Source: Annulohypoxylon bovei var. microspora (taxonomy: Eukaryota > Ascomycota > Sordariomycetes > Xylariales > Hypoxylaceae). Taken from it: DNA of 64,000 nt. Both the position numbers and the translations under genes were made by a program. This document shows, one piece after another, positions 22,594-34,937 of the stretch. Position 1 is the stretch's first letter. Each line of letters opens with the position of its first letter. The DNA is taken from contig MU405230.1 of assembly GCA_022836615.1 (NCBI GenBank), forward strand, positions 62,001 to 126,000. The letters run 5' to 3'. The notes under the pieces are model-generated. The model saw only the letters and a list, made by a program, of their open reading frames with translations, was not told the DNA's origin and made no database searches.

Positions 22594-25500
22594 ATGGCCT
22601 CCTCGTCATACGTTGAGATTCTCCGGGACTTGCATGTACAAATCCACGAGAAGCTCGAGAGACGGGAAATTACCGAACTGCGCTTTGCGAAGGCTAACAC
22701 CACCTGTGAAGTGCTACACTCAGCCAACTTGAGTCGTCTATACCACAGTTTGGTGCCCCATGGCGTATCCATCGAAGATCAGTTCGGTCCTGGTATTACT
22801 GCAGAGATATTAATTTCTCGTACCTCAGAACGACGTCTCTATGATTTCTTAGCTACTTTGATCTACGCTCGCTGTAGCATAGAATCAGCTAGGGGTTTTA
22901 TCATGAACCTTCTCGTTTGTGTCCCTAGCGATTGGCCGATATATTCCGACCGCGGAAGCAGAATCGACCAATTACCAGCAGATCGTCCGCAGCTTCAGCA
23001 AATATTTGGCACAGAGAATGATCCTGATATCAATAGTTTCATCGATACGCAGCCATGTTTTTGTCCCATTGTTCTTTTGAAGGGCGAGGATGTTCAAGTA
23101 CCGGAAGGCAAGAAGCAAAGGCTCCCTTACGTATCGACCGAGAAACATCTTGGGGAAGGATCTTACGGCAAAGTATACAGTGTTCAAGTCGCCGCCGGTC
23201 ACTTGAGAGATAACCGTTCTTCTATGGTAAATATCGAACCCATATTAATAGCGCGGAAGGACTTCAAGAAAAGCGATGGGTTTCAGAAGGAGTACGATAA
23301 TATGAAGAGGATTCTATACACGACTCGCAAATGCGAAAATATCCTCGAGACCTTGGGCAGTCTTCAGCTTGGTGCGAGTACCTTCAGCTTATTCATGCCA
23401 CTCGCAGAGTGCGACCTCAAGAAATGGATGAACGACAACGTACCTCCGACCCTTGATTCTGAAAAAGCAGATCTCCTCCAATATGCAGCAGGTCTGGCGG
23501 ACGGCTTAGAATTTCTCCACTCGGAGATTAAGGATCACAATCATAACTGGATGGTCTGTTATCATATGGATCTGAAGCCAGCGAATGTTCTGGTTTTCCG
23601 TAACGACAGGGCCCCTGACAAATTAATATGGAAAATTAGTGACTTTGGTATGTCATGCGTTAAAATGTCGCGCCCGAACGCCAACTACGATGACAGAGAT
23701 ATCAGCAATGCCTTTCAAAGGAGGGAAGAGGCAGTTATGTCAGGCACTGTAAACCGGCGACTTGATGGCACTTACCTCGCGCCTGAATCGAGTGTTTCTT
23801 TACGGAAAATGAACGAGAAAAGTGACGTCTGGTCATTAGGATGTGTCATTAGTGTCCTATTGACATACATGGAGGAGGGGCAAAATGGCATTGATAAATA
23901 CTCAGAAGACCGCGCTAGCCGTTCTTCCCGCCACGGAGCAGAAAATGTAGACTTATTTTTCATTCGGAATACGCATTTCGCGAAAAATAAACTTCACCCA
24001 GCCGTCAGAGATTGTCATAGACGCCTTGTCAAGAAAGCGAAACAGAGAAATTCGACTGAAGGTGACATAGTTGAGAATCTATCAAGACATCTTGAAGAAA
24101 AGATCTTGCAGCTGGACCTTAATCGAAGAGAATCTGCAAAATCTATTCAGGGGAAACTCGTCAAAGCCTCTGACGCCTACCGAAAACTGAGTATGGGTGA
24201 TCCGGACATCGAGGAGCCCAAGACTCTGGGCACTGTACTCGATCGACTACAAAATTTGATTTCTCGCCGGTGAGCCAGAAATTGTCTTTCAGTGTGTTAC
24301 ATTTTCGTATCATAGCTGATATTTCCAATACTCTAGGAAAAAAATAGACAAGACCCAGATTAGAATTTGGAGGCTCGCAGATGCGAGGGCATTCATTGGG
24401 TCTTCCATCTCCCCTAACGGTATCGACATAGCCTATTGGACGAACGAGTGGATTAGGCTATATAATGCACCATCGTTTCTACCACACAACGATATTGCTG
24501 AGTACAGACTGAGAGGCCCTAGTGCGTGGAGAAGTGTGAAGCTCACAGAAAAGTACCTTCTCGCTTCAACAACCGGACCTCAACCTCACGTAAGCTCAGT
24601 TCTTACCCTCTCCGTCATGAAAATATATGAGGTTGATGAATATCTAGCTCTATTTGTTTTACCTCGACAGCAACAATCTACCAGGACCAAATTTCGATAT
24701 GAGGTATGAAATTACGCTCCCGACATCGAATAGAAATGGTGTTTACCAGATAGCCATCTCGCCTGGTGGTAAAGTAATAGCTTGTGTAGCTTCTCGGGAC
24801 GAAAGCAGGTCTTGGGTTTATTACATGAACATCCAGGGTTTACTCCATGGCGGAATTCAAATGTAAGTATTTCTATTTTCTGTGGCCTAGTAAATAAAAG
24901 GGATGTTGCTTATAATTACCTAAATTAGGGAGAATCCTGACACTTCATCATCCTCAAGCGATGAACTACAGCATATGGTTATCCGCAACCCCCCGTGGAA
25001 ACAATTTTCGGTGAATGCGCTAGAAAGGAGTGTGACACATTTGTTCTTCCCATCTGATGATACTCTCTGCGCTGTTGCACAGCCAGATATATCTCTACAA
25101 CACAGCGTCCAAGTTTCATATTTATCACTACTTACTCAGACAGTAGTAATTTTGCCAATAGGAAATCCCCTTAATTCAATGCCTCAAGTAAGTTTCTATC
25201 AAAAGTTGTGTGAAAAGATGATCAAAGTTTCATTAGCTAAGCCCGAAAAGGTTTTTGATAGTGGCAATTCCGGGGGCTTATTCACGACGATAACAACCAC
25301 AGACAATGAACAAATATTGGCCATTGTGCTTTACGAAAACCAACTACTCATTCGAAATTTTGCGTCTGGGGAGGAACATCATTCTATAAATAGCCAGACA
25401 ACTCTTCAAAACTACTTCATTTCTGAGCTCTTAATGGATAAACGGCACTCTAGACTCTTTGCTCTTGGGAAAAAATCTGGAAAACACATGATGTTGCTGT

Positions 25501-25736
25501 TGGAGTTGGTTAGATCGCGCTCAGGCCACAGGGTGAAGCCGCGGGAGATCAAAGAGCTCCCCAATCTTCATTACGGCGACAGATATGTTGCTAGGCTCTT
25601 TAATAACGAAGACGCCCCCTCTATTCAAAACTCAGGAGAGCTTAGTATAATGGATGGGAGTGGAATTATTGTTATATCAGCCTATACTAACAATCGCACT
25701 GTGATATATTGGATTAGCCTCCCCAAGCCTGAGTAG
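22594..25736 (+). CDS. Protein kinase with C-terminal propeller-like region
   Basis: Four exons (22594-24269, 24337-24589, 24648-24862, 24929-25736) join in frame to 983 residues. The N-terminal 180 residues are an unassigned helical region. The kinase domain follows: glycine loop GEGSYGKVYSV (about 187), Lys in IARKDFKK, catalytic loop YHMDLKPANVLV (about 323; HRD replaced by HMD, Asp kept), ISDFGMS (about 350), GTYLAPE (about 396) and KSDVWSLGCV. All catalytic residues are present. The C-terminal 430 residues contain repeated beta-strand patterns such as FIGSSISPNGIDIAYW and YQIAISPGGKVIACV, typical of a degenerate WD40-like propeller. An internal start-to-stop frame ends at 24273, but GTGAGC and CTCTAG splice sites extend it. 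It converges on the CorA-like gene with 65 bp between stops. Substrates are unknown. The architecture resembles fungal signalling or allorecognition kinases. Confidence 0.88.
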
Positions 25737-25801
25737 GATGTATAATTCTTGTTCATAGTATCTCTAAATCTGAGTTAGTCCTCCTTTAAAGAGTTTCCTG
25801 C

Positions 25802-27385
25802 TCAGACGGGCATGCTTTCGAGCTTCTTCATAGATTTCCCCTTCATTGACAGAGTGCGCCGGGCTAGTGTCCCCAAATCCGCAACATGAATCTTTGGTAA
25901 CATTCTACTAACTGTTAGGCCGTCGTAGCGAAGAACACAGCAGAAGACCGAGAACGTGATTATAGTTAGTACGACCGAGGAAGCTACATATATCCAAATT
26001 GTAGGGGTGCTAGTAATCCGCCCTGTCCCGGTATCGAAATTAAAGAAGTTCATACCGAAGAATGTCTGTAGACTTGTCAGTCTACAATCACGAAATTGGA
26101 TTGTCACGGTCTCCATTCCATACTCACGGCTACAAAGGAAGCAGGTAGATATATAAGTGTTAACGTGGTCAGGAATACAGCTGATTTGTTCAATCGTAGC
26201 ATATTGCCATTTTGTTCTTTTGAAAGATGTTGGTCTCGGAAAGCTAGAGTGTCAGTCAGGAGCTGTGAGGTAGTCTGTGCCCGGCTTTGTAGGAATTTTG
26301 TAGTACGGTTATGAGCTATAGCTTGACGGCAATAGTTATCAAGTTGCCCCGCCGTGCGAACGTTCTGCTTTTCTTGGCTCAGTATGGACGAGAGCTCGTG
26401 CAACACTTCTTCTCCATGGGACAAGAAATTCGACGCCTGGAGAAATTGACTATCGAGGCTTGCTAGAGCGCTTAAGTTATCGTATCCTACGCGTAGAGGT
26501 TCATCGATAAACGTGGAAAACGTGGTACTTGTCTACATCTATCAGCATGTTTCATACTCTTAGGTAAACATACGGTGATATGACAAGAATAAACTCACTA
26601 TGGGTAGAAGTCTCGTTTCCAAAAAAGCTATGTATTGTCTCCAGGAAGGAAAATACGTCTCAAACAAGATTTCGTGGATTTGGCATGGATCAAATTGGGG
26701 TCCCATGTCAGAATTCACGCCAAGTAATGAATCCTCCATCTTCTGATGTGCCGCCGAATTTGGTGTCGGGCTAAATAAGACTGATACGGTTTGAGAAGTA
26801 GTCGCATCATAGCGATAGTAGAGACCACTTTGACGAATAGCCCATTGCTCCCCATTGGGTTTCAACTCGGGGTATCGAATCGTATACCCAATCTCTTAGG
26901 TCTAGTTAGCGATAGCGCTCTCTTCAAATCGTATCAAAATTAGTACCTACCAATCGAAGAGTCGTTCCTATTTACCCTGACTGGAATGCAATGGTTAATC
27001 TCTACCTCGTCATTCCGATGGTAAAAACATGACGGTACATCCCAGAATGAGCTACTTATGCCATGTGTAGACACGAATAGCTCGAGCATCTCCTTAGTAG
27101 CTTGCAAGGGACTCCATGATGTCCGTTGACATATAGATCTGGTGGAAGTCAGAAAGAATCCCAATATCTCCTTTAAAAAGAAATTCCCCAAACCACGTAC
27201 AGGTGACGATGTGAGTACCTGTTGCTTAGCTTAGCGGTACGGAAGCATGTTTCGATTTCTTGCACCGTGTATAATTGGTATTGAGACTGTACTTTATCAC
27301 TTTGATTTGGCGGCAACACGTCTATGAGCTTGATAGGTCCGATAGCTTCCTCAACGAAACATCTCTTGCCGATAAGTTGCGTCAT
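25802..27385 (-). CDS. CorA-like two-transmembrane channel/transporter protein
   Basis: Five exons (27385-27201, 27138-26951, 26894-26599, 26532-26128, 26065-25802) give 445 residues. The N-terminal soluble part contains CQRTSWSPLQATKEML, then YYRYD and QIHEILFETYFPSWRQY, as in the fungal CorA-like family. A long helical stretch with HGEEVLHEL leads to two C-terminal membrane helices (about residues 343-358 and 381-403). Between them is FFGMNFF, which holds the GMN signature that forms the ion filter of CorA channels. The GMN codons are created only by the last splice (GTGAGT to CTACAG). CorA-type channels carry Mg2+. Fungal members of this divergent group are often proposed to have signalling roles. 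It overlaps nothing and shares a very short 3' spacer with the kinase gene. The acceptor of intron 2 (CTAAG) is the least certain junction. Confidence 0.85.
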
Positions 27386-28514
27386 CGTTGCTTTTCCAGT
27401 TCAGAACCAATGCATAGAGCATATACTGTAAAATTTAGCTGAAGATTAGATGTTTTATATTTGAATATCAATTAAATTTGTATGACCATACAAGATCTCC
27501 CCCTTAACATCCATATCAAATCCGCCACAGCTGACCGCTTCGGACATACCGTTGCACTGCCCGCAGCCAAAGTGCGCCACGGCCGGTCAAGGTTATAGGT
27601 ATAGCTTAGGCATTATTGTCTCTAACCCCACTGGTTTCATTAGAAACTTTTATGAATTGTAGCTGGTTGGATATCTCACTTAAGTTCATCCTATCGAGTT
27701 ATCGTTAGCCTTTCAGGGAGGCTTCTTGCAACGGAACATATTGTCGGCATAACTCACCTCACTAACTTGTGTGGGGACAGTAAAGCACCATTGATCATCT
27801 CTCAGCTATGCCAGTTAGCCTAACCTTTCAATAGGCGTATTGAAATGTCTATCGTTTACCCGGATATTAAAATCAGTTTGCCCTGGGAACAGCCGCTGAA
27901 GTAGTATCTGCAAACTCTTCAGTTTGAGATATCGCGAATTGACGTTTTGTGTCACTGGCATCGTGTCACTGGTGAGGTTATAGTTATGGAAAGACAAGAT
28001 GATGTTTTCTTAAGTGGTAGGTAAACGATGGGGGAATTTGCAGAGCCCTATTTTGCGAATCTTGCGGTGAACTAGTACTGGCGCCCTTACCTAGGTCTCA
28101 GGTGAGTAGGCGGCTTCTGCACCTAGATATTGTCTTAACAGGCTGACAGGGTCTTGAAACTTGTTTCCTGATCTGTATTAGTAGTGGTTACACAAAAGTT
28201 GCTTCGTTCCCGTAAAGTCCTCCAACCATTAGTCGTTCTTTATTAGCTGGGCGCCATGCCGGATGGTGCGCCATCCATCCTTCAGCCCCCATTAATGCGG
28301 TAACGTACGCGAACCAGATCGATCCTCCAAGGGCTATATCTCTCCAGGCTCTTCACGTCAACTAATGCCTTACGTATTCACCCTAGGTCGACTTTCTCTT
28401 GATTTTGTAAATGATCTTGGGAAAATTGTCGAACCAGACCAGCGACGAAGATCAAAATCATATTGAGAACAACGCCTAGTAGGCTTCCACAAAACCAGCC
28501 TTAAGTAAAGACAT
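27386..28514. other. Intergenic, divergent promoters
   Basis: About 1.1 kb between the CorA-like gene and the permease. A minus-strand frame at 27815-27961 starting MPVTQNVN has protein-like composition, but it is under 50 residues with no domain that I know. It could be a relic or a short exon. Nothing else is supported. Confidence 0.4.
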
Positions 28515-30934
28515 ATGGATCCTGGTTCGCGCTCGGACCCCAGACTCCTGGGTGTCACCCAGGCGAATGTCCTACCTGGTTTGGACAATGTGGAAAAGGA
28601 TGAACACATCTACAATGAAGTATCCTCGGTTCGAGCAAATACAAGGGCGGCCAGGATGGCACATAGAAAACTACGTCCTATCCATATATTTGTATGTATA
28701 TTCTACTAGAAACCTATTACGTTAGTAGAAACTGACATTACAAGATGATTACTATTAACACCACGTTGGGAACGGGACTTTATTGGCGTGGCGGACAGAT
28801 CTTAGAACTAGGTGGCTCATTGGCCGTCATCTTATCATTTCTACTAATGGGAATATTAGCGTGGGTGGTAATGCAATGCGTTACTGAGTTGCTCTGCATC
28901 TGGCCAGTTCCCGGAGCCCTAGCGGTTTTCGTCCGCGAGTTTGTAGACAACGAGCTAGGAATTGCTGTAGGCATCGCATATTGGTATGTCGAGAAATACC
29001 AAGTATACCTACCTACCTAGTGGATAACTACTAATGTAATGTAGGTTTACATACTCCGTTGCATTTGCCTATCTAATTGCATCTACCGCGGCCGAGACAC
29101 ACTACTGGACCAGAAATCCTGAAGTCGATGGAGTGGTGTTGTATTTGATTGTACCGTTACTACTCCTTGTAATTAATTCTTTCGGAGTTCAGGTAAGTTA
29201 TTTGAAACCATCCCCGCAAGGATGCCGCTGACTTGGTAGTTCTAAAGTTATATGGATGGTTTGAGGTAGTCACTGGCATCGCCAAGCTATGCTGCCTTTT
29301 GATAATTATCATTTCAATGATAGTATTCGGTAGGCCCAGCCTAAGAATTCTCATAGGATTACTTTAAGAGACTATATTAACTTTGATCTATAGCGAATAA
29401 TAATTTCAACCATGTATCTAAGGTACCTGATAGTAAGTTCTCTAAATATACTTGCCCATCTTACATATATCGTGGAGGATACTAACGCCTCAGACTGGGG
29501 AAACACCACATATTTCGACAAAAATGCAGCTCGGAATTGGACTACCTCTCTATTGTCAGTAAGCCATGATTTAATATTTCGGGAGATAGAGACTGACGGT
29601 TCTCCTAGTATGTGCCTGTCGATTGCGACATTTGCATATGTTGGCATTGAGACTCCAGCAGCTATTGCCCTTGAGGCTAGGCCTACAAAGGTAAAATCTA
29701 CAGAGGCGGAGTCACAGCGGCCGCTCAATTATGTAGGAAACATAGGGGAAACTGTTCGGTTTTCCGCTAAGTGGATATCTGTATTCGCTTGTGCTGCGTA
29801 CACATTGAGCGGTATATTACTCTCTCTCAATGTAGACGCTGCTGATCCAAACCTATCCCGTGTTGGCTGGGTTGGCCAATGTACGGCCAAGGTTATTTCG
29901 GCTTTCGTCCTCGCCGCAATATCCTATGGAGTCCCTAATGTAGCTAGTGCATTCAACGGTTTTCTCGTGCTCACTGCCCTATCGTGTGCCAACACGAACC
30001 TTTTCATTGCATCAAGAATGCTATTCGGCCTGACCAATCAGATAGACGGCGGCCTCGACGAGCATTGGTACCTGAATGTTCTCGCTTGGCTCGGAAGGAC
30101 GAACAGTTACAGAGTTCCAATTCGAGCAATGGCCGTTTCCGCCCTTGCTTTCATATGGGTACCGTTCTTGCAGCTTAGCATCCCCTCTACGAACAATGAG
30201 CAAATAGACTGCCAGACAAAAAGCTCTACGCCCGGAATAAACTCTGTACAGTCATCTTTCATAGTAGCCTATGAACCTGTACTAACGAGATCTAGTTCAT
30301 CGATATTCTCGCCGATATGGGTAGTGTAGGTGTTCTAATCGTTTGGGCTTGCGAATGTTGGGCTTTTATTCGATATTATAACTGGTAAGACACGTTTCAG
30401 AGAGTCAGCTACCAAGCTTACTTACATTTATTAGTATCAATCGACATAAGGCCGAACTCCTAGAACATAAGGTGCCACGAGTCCGTCGGTTTGATGAGGG
30501 GGACGACAATGATTACCCGTACATAAGTCATGGGCAACCATTCACGGCCTATTTCGGCCTAACAGCGTGTTTATTCATCCTACTAGTCATTAACGGTTCT
30601 TCATTATGGATCGGGTTTGATGTTCAGCCATTCCTGTCCTCATATCTCATCGTAAGTGCCTACCTAGATACCTTATGTGTCTCGAATCAGTAATGGATAT
30701 CTAACGCTAGACACTTAGGTAATCATGTTCATATTGTTATGGGTTTTACTCAAAATCTTCCGAGGAGCAAGATGGTCGCTCGTCAACCTCTCCGACCCAG
30801 ATACTGTCATCTCGATAATCAATAACTTACATCAATTCAGCTTTGCCGGATTCCAGAACGAGTCCACATCTGAGACAGACTCATCTATGTGGCCACTTTC
30901 CCTTTTAACTAGGCCACATAGAGGAGCCCGATAA
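28515..30934 (+). CDS. Amino-acid permease (APC superfamily), about nine exons
   Basis: A plasma-membrane amino-acid/proton symporter. Exons 28515-28691, 28745-28983, 29045-29192, 29248-29322, 29478-29554, 29609-30245, 30296-30384, 30435-30651 and 30719-30934 give a continuous frame of about 624 residues. TM1 carries TLGTGLYWRGGQILELGG, where GTG sits at the substrate site. Later family blocks are ELLCIWPVPGAL, LSIATFAYVGIETPAA, RVPIRAMAVS, GVLIVWACECWAFIRYY and YPYISHGQPF. Most junctions are secure: donor GTCAGT at 29555 restores MCLSIATF, and GTACAG/ATCTAG at 30246-30295 restores FIDILADMG. The junction between 29322 and 29478 is uncertain. Donor GTATTC keeps frame, and a nearby alternative (29329 with acceptor at 29432) also does. 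Many small introns and no stop in the joined frame argue for a live gene rather than a pseudogene. Substrate not predictable. Confidence 0.78.
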
Positions 30935-32036
30935 TCAAGCCACAACAGAAGACACTCTTAGGTTTAGATTGCTAGTTCTAATCCAATCTATATTGGTGTT
31001 TGTCATGCTGCTCGAGAGTGTGAGCCTGGTGCATTGTCGCAAAAGCCCCCACTTATTTCTTTCATTTTGCCCCTGAGGGCACAACCTTTTCTAAATGACT
31101 AGACCTTTGTTCAGGAATTCAAGCTGAGAAACTACAAAATTAAACCGAAGATTATTTATCTATATAAAAAGTTTTTCCAAGTAATAGCGTGTTATAATAG
31201 CGATAGACTTGTAAGAAAAACTCTCATTATCCGCCACCGTAGATGAGAGCTACGTCACATTACTATTTCAAAGTCATCGAGGACCAAGCCTAGACCCCCC
31301 AACCCTATAGCAACGGTGAACGTCATGTTTAGATGTCAGCACGGAAATCAGGCACTGCCGATAGAAGTGTTTGACGTGAGTACCTACCTAGGTAAGAGGC
31401 CTAATGCAGAAATCGGATTCGCGTCCACGTTTTCTATTAGCCCATCGAATATCTTGGTTATATACCTACCTAAGTAGGCAAGTAACTAACACGTTACAAG
31501 TCACAACTACTAGTTTATTCATAGGTAAAATAGAGAGACGAGCGAGGGAATCATATTATATATACGAATTGAAGTGGTTGTGGTATTTGGACATGAAAGA
31601 GAGTAAACCTGAGAATAGTATAGGTATCCACGCTCAACTCCACCGGTATCCAACTCGCTCGTTCTATCGTTTAACAAAGGAATCGAAAGCTGGCCATTAA
31701 GCAACGTCGAAGCGAGCATTCTTCCTTGTCCTCCAGCTTTCACAGGTCCGAGAATCCGAAAACTCTTTCCCAGTAATCGTGAAATCGTCTATCGGCATGG
31801 ATACAAAATAGCGGTCCTTTTTTTCCTGGCGAGACGGCCAGGATGGGGGGCAGAATCAGTTCGAGGGGTATCATTCCCCATAAGTTGTCTTTCGGCGTAG
31901 CGTTTTCCCCTGATTTTGTAAACGGCCTAGCGGCTTGACGTCGCCCGCTAGACTCCCCATCCAGGCCGCCCCTAACTAAGTCGTCAACGTTCCATTAGAC
32001 CATAGTTGGCGACGATGTGTTGACCAAGATATTCCC
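30935..32036. other. Intergenic
   Basis: No gene supported. Contains a TACCTAGGTA palindrome at 31385-31394 inside a longer TACC-rich stretch. Confidence 0.5.
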
Positions 32037-32234
32037 TTAAGGCCGGTGAAGGGCAATAGGGAAGTCTCGCAGGCGACGCTTGAGAACCTCGTTGGCGATG
32101 GTGGCGGTGCTGTTCAACGAAGCAGGTACGGGAGGAGCAGCAGGGACAGTGCCGTTGGTGAATGCGTAAGGGGCAGCAGAGCCGACTTGGAACATGGCAA
32201 CGGCGGCCAGGAGAGCAGCGAAGAAACGAGCCAT
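32037..32234 (-). CDS. Small secreted protein (65 aa), unknown function
   Basis: An intronless frame starting ATGGCTCGT at 32234 and ending at 32037. It encodes a typical signal peptide (residues 1-20, MARFF through QVGSA) and a short mature peptide of about 45 residues rich in Ala, Pro and Thr. Two N-glycosylation sequons (NGT, NST) and a dibasic site (LKRRL) near the C-terminus are present. The leader upstream is pyrimidine-rich (GTCGCTACAGTCC, TCTCAGTCTCAGCC) with TATAAG at 32365-32370, which looks like a well-expressed fungal gene. No cysteines and no family recognised. It could be a processed peptide, a wall-associated protein, or the first exon of a longer gene. Start and expression context are better supported than function. 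Confidence 0.5.
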   Translation of the reverse strand: MARFFAALLAAVAMFQVGSAAPYAFTNGTVPAAPPVPASLNSTATIANEVLKRRLRDFPIALHRP

Positions 32235-32364
32235 GGCTGAGACTGAGAAGGACTGTAGCGACGGTTGGTCGACGGAGAGTTGAGAGCTGCGAAGGACTGT
32301 TTGACGGAAGACGCTGCAGAAAAGCTAATAGGAATCTCCGGCTCGGGGGGAGCAGGCGGACCTT

Positions 32365-32370
32365 CTTATA
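32365..32370 (-). promoter_or_regulatory. TATA box candidate for the small secreted protein
   Basis: TATAAG on the minus strand lies about 130 bases before the ATG and precedes a CT-rich leader. Confidence 0.35.
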
Positions 32371-34581
32371 TGGTGGCGTCCAGCTTGCGGCCGCAGTGAG
32401 CAAGAGAGGATCGGCATATGAGTTGCGGTGTTCGGTGGAAAGTACGGAAGTTCCTGACCCTCAACATTAACCTGGCAGCACCTTTCACGTATATTGATTC
32501 ATTATCAAAGAGACCAACCTAGACAATCGTGCTTCGCTGACCAATCCCACCGGGGCCTGGTTACTGTCTGGACAGGGCAACCTGGAAATCAAATTCAGGG
32601 GTTACAGGCACGCCAGCGGCGATCCTCGTTGGACGATCGACATCCCGGCGCTACTCGTGCAGCCGCATGCCTAAAACTTCAGATCACAGCGACAAGGGGT
32701 ACCGGTGAGTAATAACTACCCACGCACATTCATCCTATCAGGTTGATGGGAATTACCCTAATACAGCTATAGACGGGGTCGAATCATGAGATTGTGACCT
32801 AGCGCGGAAGAAGTAAACAGCGTTGCACTGCACTACTGGTTCGGTTACTATTTAAGCGACTGCGGCGACGTGACATTTCGTGCTATGCGGGTGTATACTC
32901 GCCTTCCTAGTATACACATCGCTCCCTTCCTTAGACTTCGCTGCTTAAAGATTCTTCGATCGTATGTATAGTTTCTAAGATGTTAACAATCATTCACCGT
33001 AACAGTGTACGCGTCTCTCTACCACCCAATGCTTACCTAACTCACTTACGTAGACATTAGAGATAACCCCTATCTAGAATTTAGAATCTAGAAGTGAAAA
33101 GACCGAGATAAAGGAGAAATTCTTCTGTGCCGTCTGGTAGAGAGTCGTCACTATTTCGGAGATGTACGCGGTTGAATTCACATGCTGCAGGTCCTGGCGA
33201 GGACACATGGGGGTGGGTTCATTGGTCCGCTACTCCCCCCCGGTCGACCTGGAGTTGACAGGCATACCTAGACCAAAACGAAACTGGAAGCCAATATCGA
33301 AAGGGTTCGACAGCGAGTGGAGCGTGGCACAACATCAACTCGACGACCCTACAGACCAACCAAAGTAGGCGGCACTTCCATATATTAAATTGCCGGTTAC
33401 GGATTTAAACATGGCATGAAATGCACGGGAAAATTGTAAAAGCTTTATAAAAGCTTGGCCAGCTTGGCTTCTAGCCTAGAACGCAGAGCCTATGTCGTCG
33501 GTCTAGGACGTTCTATACCCTTAGGTACAGTGCCTACATAGTAGTAGGGGAGATAAGAAAGCCAGCGCTTCTTGTTGCCGGTTTTCGTGCGAGAGATAGC
33601 AGGTGGTGTCTTTTCGTAGTGTCCAATTGCCGACCAATTAGAAATCCGTTACTGAACATGGCAGTTCGAAGTTCAGAAGTTCGAATTGTCATCGGCGCAC
33701 ACTACAGGGAAGTATGCAAGAAATAAGAAACAGCATCGCTGCGGCGGTCTTCAATTCGCGACCCCCATTCTCTAACTAAACCAGACATGTGAATCGAGTT
33801 TCCGGATTCCGTAAGGCGGGCAAGGCGGGCTAGTTTCAAAAGCAGAAGTGGAGGGCCATGAGCTGCATACCCACATCAACAGGGGAAACCAAGTGCCGAT
33901 CATAGCACGCTCTTAGTGATGATTCGGTCCTGAGTAAATATAGGGGTGGTACGCTAAAGGATGTGAGATTCGCTACCAGCCGTGGATAATCTTCGTCTTT
34001 TTTTGGCCTTGGCCATCTGCCAGGCACTCAGGCGTGCCAGCATGGAAGAAGTCAATTAAGGCTGATCTTAGCCTGTAACAGTAGGCGGCGTGCATCCTGC
34101 ATAAGAGAACCTCCGTTATCTTCCAGGAAAAGATTTCTCTTCTCTCCCACTGTCCCATCAAACAAAAAAGAAGGAGAGAATAGCTTGTGGGCGGTCCCGG
34201 AGTCTTGGACAAGCGAGATTACCGTACAAGGAATTCCGAGCGCGCCTGAAGATCTGTAATATCAAGCTCCATGAATAAGATCCTTACGTGAGCTCCCCCG
34301 GGCGCAAAGTCCCTTTATCCGAGAGATGCTATGACGACAATATCAGGACAGCTGGACGGCGATCCTCGGGGGCTCGGTAAACCGCGTCTCGAAATCTTCA
34401 AAACTGGAAATCAGCGAAGAAGAAACAGGGCAGCGAAACCCGAACATAGTACTAGATGCATCGAGATGCGGTAGGGCAATAATCTCTTATACTAGGGCTG
34501 CCAACAAAATTCCTGCCGAGAAGCGACGAGCTGCAGTCGGCCTCCTTTTAGTTCTGGATCTGCAACTTAAGCCTATTTATC
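32371..34581. other. Gene-poor intergenic region
   Basis: About 2.2 kb with only short frames lacking domains or codon bias on either strand. I see no RNA gene or repeat of note up to the MITE at 34582. Confidence 0.45.
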
Positions 34582-34937
34582 TACCGCCTATTTTCGAATA
34601 TTTGCAAAGACGGCGGACCCATTTTAACATGACGCTTTACTTATTATAGCTAGCGTAAGGTGAGGCTCTATTGGTTCCAATATCAAAAGACATCCGATAA
34701 GAAATGATAAGAATATTAGTAAGAAATGAGTAAGAAACTGATAACTTATCTTTAAGCAGCTATTGGCTGCTGATTTTTAGCGTAACTTGGCATGATTAGA
34801 AAATTTTTACAATAAAAAGAGTGGGGACATTTCAATCAGGTGTTGTTGAATGAACCCCAGGATTTACTAACTTAATAAAGCTAGAGCCATTTTAAAATGG
34901 GTCCGCCGTCTTTGCAAATATTCGAAAATAGGCGGTA
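34582..34937. mobile_element. MITE with perfect 46-bp terminal inverted repeats and TA ends
   Basis: 34582-34627 (TACCGCCTATTTTCGAATAT onward) is the exact reverse complement of 34892-34937. The 264 bp between has no coding capacity and is AT-rich. Both ends carry TA (34582-34583 and 34936-34937), consistent with the TA target duplication of Tc1/mariner elements. The element proper would then be CCGCC...GGCGG at 34584-34935. Perfect TIRs in a genome with RIP suggest recent insertion or protection by small size. No transposase is in the window. Confidence 0.9.

Noticed and set aside
29555..29608. Reading through this stretch as permease coding sequence
   Set aside because: It is open, but it inserts an unrelated segment between TTSL and MCLSIATF. 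Removing it as a GTCAGT-CTAG intron restores the family sequence.
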